Of a stretch of 64,000 nucleotides of DNA, positions 32,232-41,960 are shown piece after piece. Position 1 is the first letter of the stretch, and every line of letters starts with the position of its first letter. The DNA lies in assembly GCA_032716605.1 (NCBI GenBank), contig CM064569.1, positions 7,472,713-7,536,712 on the forward strand. The letters run 5' to 3'. The notes under the pieces are model-generated. The model searched no databases. It was given only the letters and a program-made list of their open reading frames with translations, and had not been told where the DNA came from. Source of the DNA: Paralithodes platypus. Its lineage: Eukaryota; Arthropoda; Malacostraca; Decapoda; Lithodidae. Position numbers and translations under genes: made by a program.

Positions 32232-32827
32232 TTAAGGGGAGATGGGTCGTTTTTCTGGACACCTTTCTCTCTGGTGTTTAGGACCATTAGTTTTTACATT
32301 TTAAGACGCTCGACTCATTAGTTTGGCGATTTTAACACCTTTAATTTTAAGAACTTTCGTGCCATAGAGGTATCGATTTTTTTACTGGTGAGCGATAGCG
32401 AGCCTGTAACTATAAGAGTAACTATAAGAGTAACTATAAGAGTAACTATAAGAGTAACTATAAGAGTAACTATAAGAGTAACTATAAGAGTAACTATTAG
32501 AGTAACTATTAGAGTAACTATAAGAGTAACTATAAGAGTAACTATAAGAGTAACTATAAGAGTAACTATAAGAGTAACTATAAGAGTAACTATAAGAGTA
32601 ACTATAAGAGTAACTATAAGAGTAACTATAAGAGTAACTATAAGAGTAACTATAAGAGTAACTATAAGAGCCTTCGACCGGGACACTTTTCTACCGAAAA
32701 TGTACAAATATATCTTGAGGGGGTTCTGGTGGGTGTTTTTCTATGTTTAAGGGAGGTCTAGCGAGGAAACTAAACATTATATGAATACAATAATTAATAG
32801 ACCAAAAAACAGCCACTCGCCTCTTAA
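32232..32827 (+). mobile_element. TTAA-2 element enlarged by a 12-bp array
   Basis: Left TTAAGGGGAGATGGGTCG, right ACAGCCACTCGCCTCTTAA. The array at 32404-32668 sits exactly where other copies have GAGCCTGTAATTTAAGAGG; after it the copy continues with CCTTCGACCGGGAC and TTTCTACCGAAAATG. Confidence 0.9.
32404..32668. repeat. 12-bp tandem array, ~22 copies
   Basis: Unit TAACTATAAGAG with two TAACTATTAGAG variants. It is derived from the TGTAATTATAAGAG-like segment of the host element. Confidence 0.98.
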
Positions 32828-32902
32828 ATAGATTACTATAGTCCTTTTTAGGTATAGAGGTTATAGGTCAAGCATTTTGGGCCAACTATAATATATTGAC
32901 TG

Positions 32903-33018
32903 AATATAAACACCATCTGAGGAGGAGCACTTTATTGACAACGTTTCGCAGATAGCTTATTTTCGCTATCTGCGAAACGTTGTCAATAAAGTGCTACTCC
33001 TCATATGGTGTTTATATT
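32903..33018. repeat. Long perfect-type hairpin, ~54-bp arms, 8-bp loop
   Basis: Left arm ends GTTTCGCAGATAGC at 32956, loop TTATTTTC, right arm starts GCTATCTGCGAAAC at 32965. Arms match over about 54 bp with few mismatches (near CTGAGGAGGAG). It may be the centre of a palindromic element; flanking TATAATATATTGAC/ATATTGACTATAG continue weakly. Confidence 0.9.
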
Positions 33019-33069
33019 TATTCTGTCAACTTATTTATTTCAACAATATATTGACTATAGCAGCAATTA

Positions 33070-33290
33070 GTCTGTACTCATTCAAATGGGGTTACTATAG
33101 TCTATTAATTATAAGTAGGCGAAAAATCATGACCTCTAACCTCTGTAACTCAAACACGACTAGAGTAATCGAACTAATATTTCTACCATTTGAGAAGAGT
33201 CAGTCAAGAAATGTATGTGGATATTTACAGCTAATTTGCTCTAGCCCTTTTTGAGTTGCAGAGGATATAGGTCATGACCATAATTGTGCT
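33070..33290. mobile_element. Pal-4 palindromic element
   Basis: Left CTATAGTCTATTAATTATAA with GACCTCTAACCTCTGTAAC; right TTTTTGAGTTGCAGAGG with ATAGGTCATGACC. It contains CTACCATTTGAGAAGAGTC and GCTCTAGCCC in the same order as 58927-59355. Confidence 0.75.
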
Positions 33291-33305
33291 AGAGTAACTG
33301 AACAA

Positions 33306-33476
33306 AAAGCAATAGCCTACAATGCATACACAAGATCAAACACACATGAAGCCTTTAGTTATTTTAGAAACATCAGAAATCATGCCAAAACTGTATTAAA
33401 CCTAACTAAATCAAACTTTCTCCACAAGCAGGCAAATAAACTTCTAAATAATCCAAATGATAACAAAATATTTTGA
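33306..33476 (+). pseudogene. LINE ORF2 linker fragment
   Basis: Frame 33306-33476 reads AYNAYTRSNTHEAFSYF...AKTVLNLTKSNFLHKQANK, similar in pattern to the linker of LINE-B (RYRRLKTQESLSSY...AKSVLRLAKHSFINNK at 60300-60420). It belongs between endonuclease and reverse transcriptase; neither domain remains. It ends at a TGA beside a TTAA-1 right end. Confidence 0.55.
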
Positions 33477-33477
33477 T

Positions 33478-33514
33478 AGAACGAAAAAGACGTCGCCGGT
33501 ACCGTAGGAGGTGA
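33478..33514 (+). mobile_element. TTAA-1 right-end fragment
   Basis: GACGTCGCCGGTACCGTAGG is the TTAA-1 right terminus; the rest of the element is missing. Its end GAGGTGAGGGGG has lost the TTAA by mutation and abuts the next TTAA-3. Confidence 0.6.
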
Positions 33515-33892
33515 GGGGGTCACAGGCTTTTATTTATCTTTCTCTCCTTTTCTCTCTTTCTCTGGCTTGTATACATTCGGCCCCATTCAGCCAACTGTTT
33601 TAAGACCTTTATCCCCATCAAGGTGTCGATGTCTTCCTGGCGAGCGATAGCAAGCCAGCATTGTATGGAGAAATCCGGCTTCGCAGGAGACATTTTGCTA
33701 TCAAAAAATTTACAAATTTAGCTTTCTGTCAACACAAAAATATATATACGTTGGCTCGCTACCGCTCGCCAGGAAAATATTGACACCTGGAGGGGGTAAA
33801 CGTCTTAAAACAGTAGGCTGAATGGGGCTAAATGGATACAAGCAAAAGAGAGAGGGAGAGAAAGAGAAAACAAGCGAGGTGGGGTCCCTTAA
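33508..33892 (+). mobile_element. TTAA-3 palindromic element
   Basis: Left GTGAGGGGGTCACAGGC, right GCGAGGTGGGGTCCCTTAA. The core has GGCGAGCGATAGCAAGCC, CCGGCTTCGCAGGA and GGCTCGCTACCGCTCGCC. Confidence 0.88.
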
Positions 33893-34459
33893 GTTCATAC
33901 AGACTCCATTGGCTCCGGAATATCGCCTGGGAATTACAGATGCATTTGGTATTCTCATGGAACCCCACCTTCTATTGAGTGTATCGCATGCATACCTGAC
34001 GAAGTAAGGATTATTCTTATATATATATATATATATATATATTTTTTTATTTTTTTTTAAATTATAATTTGCTCAATTGAATTTAAAATATAACTAACTT
34101 TGTCTCACGTACACTTATTTAACGTCGTCCTTTTCGTTAACTTACATAAACAAAATAAGTAGCCTATAGCCTTTTCCTCATACTCTCTGACCCTTAACCT
34201 CGCTTCTTATCTTCTTTAAGAAAACAAATATAAACATAAAACTAAATAACTAATTTCCTTTTTCTCGCAATCCCAACTTTGTGTCCAGATCCCGAGCTCC
34301 TTCCACCTCTCTCAGACAGCTGGCTCCCTTCCTTATCTCCCGAGTCTCCTCCTACTTCCACTCAAACCCCTCTCTCTCTCTCTCTTTCTTTCTCTCTCTC
34401 TCTCTCCCTTCCTTATCTCCCACGTCTCCTACTTCCACTCAAACTTTCATACCAACTTT
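33893..34459. other. Non-genic stretch with (TA)n, T tract and part of a duplication
   Basis: TA repeat at 34018-34041, T tract after it, and CT repeats at 34373-34412. The segment 34297-34445 (TCTCTCAGACAGCTGGCTC, TTCCTTATCTCCC, CTACTTCCACTCAAAC) is duplicated at 34880-34970. Confidence 0.65.
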
Positions 34460-34700
34460 TACCATTTAGTAGTTTGGTTATTTTAAGACCTTTCAGCCCA
34501 TTTCTTTGTCAATATTAAGAATGTTCGTGTCATTTAAGTGTTGATTCTTTCCTGGCGAGCAATAGCGAGCCTGTATTTTAAGAGAAACTGGCCTTTGGCC
34601 GGGAAATTTTTCTATTGAAAAATTTGCAAATTTGTCTTGAAGGAGTGTCTTGGGCGGGTGTATTTTAAGCTTGGTGGAGGTCAAACGAGGAAACTAACAA
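34460..34700 (+). mobile_element. TTAA-2 element, 5'-truncated
   Basis: Begins mid-element (TAGTAGTTTGGTTATTTTAAG) and runs through GGCGAGCAATAGCGAGCC, GGCCTTTGGCCGGG, TTTCTATTGAAAAATT and CTTGGTGGAGGTC; the right end is replaced by TA repeats. Confidence 0.8.
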
Positions 34701-34714
34701 ATACCTGTATATTA

Positions 34715-34717
<3 letters not shown>

Positions 34718-34803
<86 letters not shown>
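34718..34803. repeat. (TA)n microsatellite
   Basis: Pure TA with one TG step at 34756-34757. Confidence 0.95.
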
Positions 34804-34806
<3 letters not shown>

Positions 34807-34977
34807 TAAAAAACAAGCACTATTCCCTTAAGCAAAAACTAATTTCCTTTTTTCCTGTCATCCAAACTTTGTATCTTGTTCTTCAGCTCCTTCCATCTCT
34901 CTCAGACAGCTGGTTCCCTTCCTTATCTCCCAAGGCTACTACTTCCACTCAAACCTTCAGTCCAACTTTTATCCATG

Positions 34978-35275
34978 TTAACCTTAAAAAAAACATCCCC
35001 CAAGATCCCCCTTCCAGATAAATTTGTAAATTTGTCGTTAAAAAAAATGTCCTGGCCGAAGGCCGGTTCCTCTTACATTACAGGCTCGCTATCGCTCACC
35101 AGGAAAAAATTGACACCTAAATGACACGAAAAGTCTTAATATGGACTAGGAAATGAGGCGATAAGGTCTTAAAAACGCCAAACTAATGAGCCGAACCTCA
35201 TAAAATCTGAATATTAATAGGGCTAAACATGAGGAAGAAGGGGAACCAGAAAAACGACCCACGTCCTCATGAAAT
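34978..35275 (-). mobile_element. TTAA-2 element, left end truncated
   Basis: From AACCTTAAAAAAAACATCC through GGCCGAAGGCCGG, CAGGCTCGCTATCGCTCACC to AACGACCCACGTCCTC-ATGAAA. The terminal TTAA has been lost on both sides. Confidence 0.8.
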
Positions 35276-35289
35276 AGAACCCATAACTA

Positions 35290-35440
35290 TTTTGGCTGTG
35301 TTTATGAAAAAGACAAAAGGCAAAGCTGCCTGCAACAAGTGTTGTAAAAGTGAAGGACAGCCAAATTCAAGGTACGGTACGTTAGAGTCGTAATGTTTGG
35401 ACACCCGGAGGTTGAAGCAGTTTTAGTCTTGCCTTGTTCG
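35290..35440 (-). mobile_element. LINE-B 3' tail fragment
   Basis: GACAAAAGGCAAAGCTGCCT, GTTTGGACACCCGGAGG and TTGAAGCAGTTTTAGTC match the inverse of the LINE-B end. Confidence 0.7.
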
Positions 35441-35509
35441 TCTTGGTTTGTGTATCTATATTTTTCTTCCTCACATTTTCATTCTACTTTAATTAACCCC
35501 AATATATAG

Positions 35510-35873
35510 TTAAGGGGTCGTTTTTCTGGGCCCTCTTCTTCCTCATATTTAGTCCCATTAGTTTGGCGATATTAATTAAGATGTTTGCTCTATTATTTTG
35601 TCGATTTTAAGACCTTCCGCCTCATTTCTTTGTCATTATTAAGACCTTTCGTGTTATTTAGGTGTCGATTATTTTTTCATGGCGAACGATAGTGAGCCTG
35701 TAATTATGGAAGAACCGGCCTTTGGCCGGTAAAATTTTCTACCGAAAAATGTACAAATGAATCTAGAAGGATGTAAGAGATGTTTTCTAAAGTTTGATGG
35801 AGGTCTAGAGAGGAAAGTACAGAAATAAATAATAAATGAAAAAATCTGCCAAAAAGTGAACCATCCCCCTTAA
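35510..35873 (+). mobile_element. TTAA-2 element, full length
   Basis: TTAAGGGGTCGTTTTTCTGG to GTGAACCATCCCCCTTAA; core GGCGAACGATAGTGAGCC, CCGGCCTTTGGCCGG, TTTCTACCGAAAAATG. Confidence 0.88.
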
Positions 35874-36244
35874 TTAACCCCAGGTGGTCGGAGGTCGGGG
35901 CAGTACTGGAGGGACCTTGGTGACCCTGGTCTCTGGGTCTTCTCCTGAATGACCTACATGTGTGTGAATTTGTATTTTGTCTTTGTGTTCATTGTTTTCT
36001 GTTGTATTTTGTGTTGTCCCTATTCTGGCTCTGTCTTGAGTCGCCCCCCCCGAAAAAGAAAAGAAAAGTGGGGATTGGGCCTGAGTATATAGATAGTATA
36101 TAGATAGATATAGTTAATGCTTTACCTCCCACCTTCAATATCGGCTTTCTATCAATCCTCTTCTTTTATTCTCCAATATAATTTACCTTTCAAATTTCTG
36201 CCAACCTTACGTATCACTATCAACCTCCATCCTTTCAGTCTTCG
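35874..36244. other. Non-genic stretch including the unexpanded form of the 27-bp repeat
   Basis: GTCGGGGCAGTACTGGAGGG and GACCCTGGTCTCTGGGTC look like LINE 3' sequence but no coding end is seen. At about 36208-36244 there is a single GTATCACTATCAACCTCC-ATCCTTT followed by CTTCGTTAA, the one-copy counterpart of the array at 37738-38285. Confidence 0.65.
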
Positions 36245-36619
36245 TTAAGGGGGGAGGAGGGGCGCATTTATTTGCTTGTTTATTGATGTTTCTCTATTTT
36301 TATTTTAGTTTCCTCCATAGACCTCCATCAAGCTTAAAAAGCTACCCCCTATACCCCCTTCAAGATAAATTTGTAAATTTTTCGATAGAAAAATGTCCCG
36401 GCCAAAGGCCAGTTCTTCTTAACAATATAGGCTCGCTATCGCTCGCCAGGAAATAAATCGACATCTAAATGGCACGAAAGGTCTTGATATCGATAAAGAC
36501 ATGGGACAAAAGGTCTTAAAATCGACAAAATAATGGGGCAAACGCCTTAAAATCTAAAATTCAATGGTGCTAAACCTGATTGAGAAGGGAACCAGAAAAA
36601 CCAGCCCATCCTATCTTAA
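36245..36619 (-). mobile_element. TTAA-2 element abutting TTAA-3
   Basis: TTAAGGGGGGAGGAGGGGCG to CCAGCCCATCCTATCTTAA. The final TTAA is also the start of the next element (TTAAGGGGGTCACCGGC). Confidence 0.86.
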
Positions 36620-37203
36620 GGGGGTCACCGGCTTTATTATCTTTCTCTCCTTTTCTCTCTTTCCCTGGTTTGTATCCATGCGGCCCCATTCAGCCAACTG
36701 TTTTAAGATGTTTTGTTGTTTTCTATGTGAATGAGGGAGACAAGAGGCATAACTGCCTGCAACGAGTGCCTCCCCCATATTTCAAAGAGTGACAGGGCCG
36801 AAATCAAGGGACGTTCGAGCTAAAATGCCTGGACACATGGAGTTTGAAGCAATTTAAGTCATAGGAAGAGGGAAAGATTGATTCTGGGAGAGAGTTCCAG
36901 AGCTCAGCAGTTGAATAGAATCCCCATCCAGGTGTCGATTTCTTCCTGGCGAGCGATAGCGAGCCAGCATTGTATGAAGAAATCCGGCTTCGCCGGAGAA
37001 ATTTTTCTATCGAAAAATGTACAAATTTACCTTGCTGTCAAAACAAAAAATATATATGTTGGCTCGCTACCGCTCGCCAGGAAAATATTGACAGCTGGAT
37101 GGGGGTAAACGTCTTAAAGCAGTAGACTGAATGGGGCCGAATGGATACAAGCCAAATAGAGTGGGAGAGAAAGAGAAAAAAAAAGCGAGGTGGGCCCCTT
37201 TAA
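36616..37203 (+). mobile_element. TTAA-3 element interrupted by a LINE-B tail
   Basis: Left TTAAGGGGGTCACCGGC, right GCGAGGTGGGCCCCTTTAA. The left arm stops at TTTTAAGATGTTT near 36712 and resumes at TCCCCATCCAGGTGTCG at 36919. Removing the insertion restores the ~380-bp palindrome. Confidence 0.9.
36712..36918 (-). mobile_element. LINE-B 3' end inserted in a TTAA-3 element
   Basis: 207 bp: GTGAATGAGGGAGACAAGAG to GAGAGAGTTCCAGAGCTCAG and CAGTTGAATAGAA, the inverse of LINE-B codons for ELWNSL and its 3' UTR. 5'-truncated. Confidence 0.85.
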
Positions 37204-37359
37204 TCTCCAGAATATACCTTCCCTTTCCCAGACTTCCCTTCCTCCCATCCATCTCAATTAACTACTATATCCCCTTCTGCCCCTACTATCCCTTGCTATC
37301 CCCTTCTGCCCCTATTATCCCTTGCTATCCCCTATCTCCTATCTAGGGTGACCGGTCAA

Positions 37360-37519
37360 CTCAACCAGTAGACCATTTCAACCAGTAGCTCTCAACCAGT
37401 ACCAAATCAACCAATACGGTTAGGTTAGGTTAGTACTATATTTTGGCACTGGTTTGGTTGGTCTGGGTTAATTTGGCACTGGTTGAGAGCTACTGGTTGA
37501 ATTGGTCTACTGGTTGAGA
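37360..37519. mobile_element. Small palindromic element with CAACCAGT repeats
   Basis: 50-bp arms (37360-37409 and 37470-37519) pair as CTCAACCAGTAGACC / GGTCTACTGGTTGAG with few mismatches; CAACCAGTA occurs three times per arm. The 60-bp centre includes GGTTAGGTTAGGTTAG, a short run of the arthropod telomere-type TTAGG. Confidence 0.8.
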
Positions 37520-37737
37520 TGACATTCTAGTGCCTACTATACCTTACTTCCTGGCTCTCCTTGCACAGTATCCTATTGTTTGTCCTTGGTTTTTAAATAG
37601 TACCATTATTATTGTTGTTTAGTTAAAGCCCCTCTATGTGTAATTATCCTTACAACATTAATCACATTAATTTATTATATTAATTAATCACTTCTAATCT
37701 TCCCTAATATCGTTTACCTGTCCCATTTTCATCCAAC

Positions 37738-38285
37738 TTTATGTATCACTATCAACCTTCATCCTTTATGTATCACTATCAACCTTCATCCTTTATGTAT
37801 CACTATCAACCTTCATCCTTTATGTATCACTATCAACCTTCATCCTTTATGTATCACTATCAACCTTCATCCTTTATGTATCACTATCAACCTTCATCCT
37901 TTATGTATCACTATCAACCTTCATCCTTTATGTATCACTATCAACCTTCATCCTTTATGTATCACTATCAACCTTCATCCTTTATGTATCACTATCAAAC
38001 CTTCATCCTTTATGTATCACTATCAACCTTCATCCTTTATGTATCACTATCAACCTTCATCCTTTATGTATCACTATCAACCTTCATCCTTTATGTATCA
38101 CTATCAACCTTCATCCTTTATGTATCACTATCAACCTTCATCCTTTATGTATCACTATCAACCTTCATCCTTTATGTATCACTATCAACCTTCATCCTTT
38201 ATGTATCACTATCAACCTTCATCCTTTATGTATCACTATCAACCTTCATCCTTTATGTATCACTATCATCCTTCATCCTTTCATT
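37738..38285. repeat. 27-bp minisatellite, ~20 copies
   Basis: Unit ATGTATCACTATCAACC plus TTCATCCTTT. One unit near 37996 has an extra A, which shifts frames and creates two overlapping artificial open frames. A single-copy version is at 36208-36244. Confidence 0.97.
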
Positions 38286-38329
38286 CTTCGTTAATCTCAA
38301 GAATAAACTTTTCCCCTTCGCAGACATCC

Positions 38330-38545
38330 CTCCCTCCATCCATCTCAATTTACTACTGCTATTTCCCCTTCTGCCCTTACTATCCCTTGCTATCTCTTAT
38401 CCCCTATCTAGCCTCTACTATCCCTACTATCCCCTATCTAGCCTCTACTATCCCTACTATCCCCTATCTAGCCTCTACTATCCCTACTATCCCCTATCTA
38501 GCCTCTACTATCTCTACTATCCCCTATTCCATATCTTGCCCCTAC
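38330..38545. repeat. 30-bp tandem repeat, ~4 copies, with related flanks
   Basis: Unit TATCCCCTATCTAGCCTC plus TACTATCCCTAC at 38397-38520. TATCCCCTTCTGCCCCTAC-type units at 37270-37345 and 38350-38400 are looser relatives. Confidence 0.9.
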
Positions 38546-39167
38546 TATCCTTTGCTTCCTGGCTCACCTCTTGCGCAGTTCCCTATTTTTATCTTCGATT
38601 CTCAGTATGGATTTTTTACCATCGTGTTTGTCTTAATTTAAAGCCCCTATATGTGTAATTATCCTTACAGCGTTAATCGCAAATTTACTTCGTACTCTTG
38701 GCTTATAATTGTAATCAAATTATATACTACTGCTATTTCGTTCTGTTTTGCCTACATTAAAATACAAACATCAACTATCACATTTTTGTTCTAGCTTCAA
38801 ATCGAAACAGACATTCGCTTTCCCAACCTGAACTCCAAAGCCAAAATTTACAAATTGACATCAAAACCCACTCTGCCAATTGCAACCTCAACCAGTACCC
38901 CTCTCGCTCCCTTCTATCTCAAATTCAAGGATCAAATTTCCCTAAATCTCCATTTCCGATTTCTGAGCCTCTTTCCCTTCCTCCCATTTTAGCTCGCCTC
39001 ACGTTATCTTGAACATAAAACCATAGGAACAAATGGAAATCTGCAGAAAGCCTATTGGTCCATACGAGGCAGGCCCCGACTTCCCTACATCCTTATTATT
39101 TATTTCCCTGCGCTAAATAATCTCCCACGACAACCTATGTACCCTACTTGCAATACGCATTTTTTAT
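38546..39167. other. Non-genic stretch without recognised features
   Basis: No domain, palindrome or repeat family seen. Confidence 0.6.
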
Positions 39168-39330
39168 GTTTAAGACGGAGACAAAAAAGCAAAGCTGCCT
39201 GTAATGAGCGAGTACTGTGATAGCGGTAGAAAAGAGAGAGAGAGAGACAGAGTGAGTGAGTGTGTGTGTGAGAGAGAGAGAGTGAGTGTGTGCGTGTGAG
39301 TGAGAGAGAGAGAGAGAGAGAGATTCAACA
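39168..39330 (-). repeat. LINE-B tail remnant followed by (GA)n/(GT)n
   Basis: GACGGAGACAAAAAAGCAAA and GCTGCCTGTAATGAGCG match LINE-B 3' UTR inverse; GAGAGA and GTGTGT runs follow to 39325. Confidence 0.65.
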
Positions 39331-39446
39331 TATCGTCTATAAACATCAATATACATCCACCATGCATCCTTTCCTTTCAACCTAAAACTCAAACATCAAC
39401 TCTTAACCCCTTTATTACCGGTGCCGCCCCTTTACTTTATTCGGGC

Positions 39447-39523
39447 TACTATTAGACTATTAGACTATTAGACTATTATACTATTAGACTATTAGACTAT
39501 TAGACTATTAGACTATTAGACTA
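39447..39523. repeat. 8-bp tandem array (ACTATTAG)n
   Basis: About nine copies with one ATTATACT variant. It is grown from the GCTACTATTAGACGATT arm of TTAA-1. Confidence 0.93.
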
Positions 39524-39554
39524 TTTTATTCTGTTTAAAAAGGGCTTGCAGCAA

Positions 39555-39923
39555 TTAAGGGGGGATAGTTAACTTTTTGAGCGATTTTTGCATGTATTAA
39601 TTATTTTTCTAGTTTCCTCCCTAGACCTCCATCAAGTTTAAAAAAACATCCATTAGATCCCCTCTCTAGATTAATTTGTACATTTTTCGGTAGAAAAATT
39701 TCCCGGCCGAAGGCCGGTTCTTCCAACATAACAGGCTCACTATCGTTCGCCAGGGAAAACATCGACACCTAAATAGCACGAAAGGTCTAAATATTGACGA
39801 AGAAATGGGGCAAAAGGTCTTAAAATCGACTAACTAATGGGGCAAACATCTTAACATCTAAAAACTAATGGGGCTAAACACGGGGAAGAAAGTGGTCCAG
39901 AAAACAGGCTCACGTCCCCTTAA
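39555..39923 (-). mobile_element. TTAA-2 element nested in TTAA-1 with TTAA duplication
   Basis: TTAAGGGGGGATAGTTAAC to GGCTCACGTCCCCTTAA; interior CTAGACCTCCATCAAG, CGGCCGAAGGCCGG, AACAGGCTCACTATCG. An empty version of the same TTAA-1 site is visible at 41879-41890. Confidence 0.93.
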
Positions 39924-40160
39924 CAGGCTTTGAACTATCTCACTTAACCCTTTTTATTACCACAAATCCGTCTTAAGGTCCACAGAATCGTCTAAATCAA
40001 GCTAGAATACACTATAAGAAAAGTCGCCGGTACAGAAGGGGTTAACCTTTTGTTTTTCTTCCAACTCGTCTTAGTCCATCTATCTTTATCTCAGACACAA
40101 ACTCTAACCTTTTATGTTTGCTTTCAATCTCAACTTCAACATTTTATCTTGCCCCTTTGT

Positions 40161-40547
40161 CTTGAGGGGGTTGGGGGGGGGGGGGGGGGGGGCGCTATTA
40201 TTTGCTTGAATATTTATATTTCTAAATAAATTTTTAGTTTCTTCCCTAGACCTCCATCAAGCTTAAAACAACACCCCTTGGACTCCCCTTCAAGATAAAT
40301 TTGTACATTTTTCGATAGCAAAATGTCCGGCCAAAGGCCAGTTCCTTTTAGAATTACAGGCTCGCTTTCGCTCGCCAGGAAAATATCGACCCCTAAATGG
40401 CACGAAAGGTCTTGATATCGATAAAGAAATGGGATGAAAGGTCTTAATATCGAAAAACTAATGGGCGAATGTCTTAACATTTCAAAACTAATGGGGGTAA
40501 ACATGAGGGAGAAGGAAGACCGGAGAAAACGTACCGTCCCCCCTTAA
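40161..40547 (-). mobile_element. TTAA-2 element with a G tract in its left end
   Basis: CTTGAGGGGGTTGGG with a run of about 18 G, then the normal interior (CCATCAAGCTTAAAAC, CCGGCCAAAGGCC, CAGGCTCGCTTTCGCTC), ending GTCCCCCCTTAA, shared with the next TTAA-1. Confidence 0.83.
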
Positions 40548-41270
40548 CCCCTTCAGCACGAGGACGCCTTTTAACCTTTGGTTCTGGCTAACATTAGACG
40601 ATGTTATGCAGTTTAAGAAGGACCTATGTTACTTCTAGGGTTTATTGTGATCGTATTTACCCCCTTTGAGTCCTAGAAGTAGATAATAAGTTAAGATTAC
40701 ACTATTGTATGCACTTTAAGACGGACCTATGTTATTCAGAGAGTTTTAATCAGATCATATTTACCCTTTGAGTTCTAAAGGTAGACTACAAGTTAAAATT
40801 AAACGATTTAAAAGTTTAAGGGGAGATGGTTCACTTTTTGGGTAATTTTTGCATGTATTCGTTATGTTTCTATTTTCCACCCTAGACCTCCATTAACTTT
40901 ATAAAAAAAACATCCATTAGATCCCCTTCTATATTAATTTGTAAATTTTTCGGTAGAAAAATGGCCCGGCCGAAGGCCGGTTCTTCCAACATTACAGGCT
41001 CACTATCGTTCGCCAGGGAAAATACCGACACCTAAATAGCACGAAAGGTCTAAATATTGACGAAGAAATGGGGCGAAAGGTTTTAAAATCGCCTAACTAA
41101 TGGGGAAAACATCTTAACATCTGAAAACTAATGGGGCTAAACATGAGGGAGAAAGTGGTCCGGAAAACCGGCCCATCCCCCCTTAAAAAGGTCATATGTT
41201 ATTCACAGGGTTTATTGATATCGTATTTACCCCTTTGAGTCCTAGAGGTAGATTATTAGGAAAATCTAAG
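40544..41270 (+). mobile_element. TTAA-1-like element with ~105-bp internal repeats, interrupted by TTAA-2
   Basis: Left TTAACCCCTTCAGCACG. AAGRCGGACCTATGTTA and TTTACCCCTTTGAGTCCTAG occur three times (about 40615, 40715, 41190), so the interior was amplified before the TTAA-2 at 40816-41186 landed in the third unit. The right terminus is missing. Confidence 0.7.
40816..41186 (-). mobile_element. TTAA-2 element nested in the preceding repeat
   Basis: TTAAGGGGAGATGGTTCAC to CGGCCCATCCCCCCTTAA, complete, with GCCGAAGGCCGG and GGCTCACTATCGTTCGCC. Host sequence continues on both sides across the duplicated TTAA. Confidence 0.9.
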
Positions 41271-41468
41271 GACCAACTTTTGTATTTCCGTGTATCGCCA
41301 ATCTATCTTTCGTTCCTCTCTCTCCATGTTTTCTTGGCAGTCTCCTCCTCTATTATATTTGCAAAAATATCGAATTATTCTTTCCTGTCTATCGCAAGCT
41401 GAAAAAAACAAATCATATAATTTCTTTCCTCTTTATCGCCGACATCAAATCATTCTTTTCAGTTTTAT

Positions 41469-41845
41469 TTAAGGGGAGATGGGTCGCTTGTCTACCCCCC
41501 CTCCCCCTCTTCCTTATGTTTAGCCCCATTTGTTTTGAGATTTTATTACGTTCGGCCCATTAGTTTTGAGATTTTAAGATCTTTCGTCCGATTCCTTTAT
41601 CGATATCAAGACCTGTCCTGCAATTTATTTGTCGATTGTTTCCTGGCGAGAAATAGCGAGCATGTAGTTTTAGGAGGAATCGGCCTTGGGCCGGGAAATT
41701 TGTCTATCGAAAAATTTACACATTTATTTTGAAGAGGGGTCTAAGGAGTGTTTTAATAAGGTAGATGTAGGTCTAGCGAGGAAACTAACAAAAAACTATA
41801 GAAAGATAAATATACCAGCAAATATATGAGCCCATCCCCTGTTAA
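41469..41845 (+). mobile_element. TTAA-2 element
   Basis: TTAAGGGGAGATGGGTCGC to GAGCCCATCCCCTGTTAA; core GGCGAGAAATAGCGAGC, GGCCTTGGGCCGGG, TCTATCGAAAAATT. Confidence 0.88.
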
Positions 41846-41960
41846 AGCTACTATTAAACGATTTCAAAATGGGCTCCAACAATTAACAGGCTTCAAACTA
41901 TTCCACTTAACCCTTTTTACTACCACTGATCCTTCTTAAAATATACACAATTTCCATCCC
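41842..41960 (+). mobile_element. TTAA-1 right-part fragment containing an empty TTAA site
   Basis: GCTACTATTAAACGATTTC, then CAACAATTAACAGGCTTC at 41877-41894 and CTACCACTGATCCTTC. This CAATTAACAGGC is the unoccupied form of the site filled at 39555-39923. Confidence 0.75.

Larger units (their letters stand above)
39403..40045 (+). mobile_element. TTAA-1 element carrying an 8-bp array and a nested TTAA-2
   Basis: Left TTAACCCCTTTATTACCGG, right GTCGCCGGTACAGAAGG-GGTTAA. Interrupted at GCAATTAA (39555-39558) by a TTAA-2 element and resumed at TTAACAGGCTTTGAAC (39920). An array of ACTATTAG sits in the left arm. Confidence 0.9.

Noticed and set aside
37420..37436. Interstitial telomere repeat
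   Set aside because: Only about three TTAGG units in the loop of a palindrome; too short to call.
37741..38658. Frame of repeated MYHYQPSSF
   Set aside because: 27-bp minisatellite; the two overlapping frames differ only because of one extra base.
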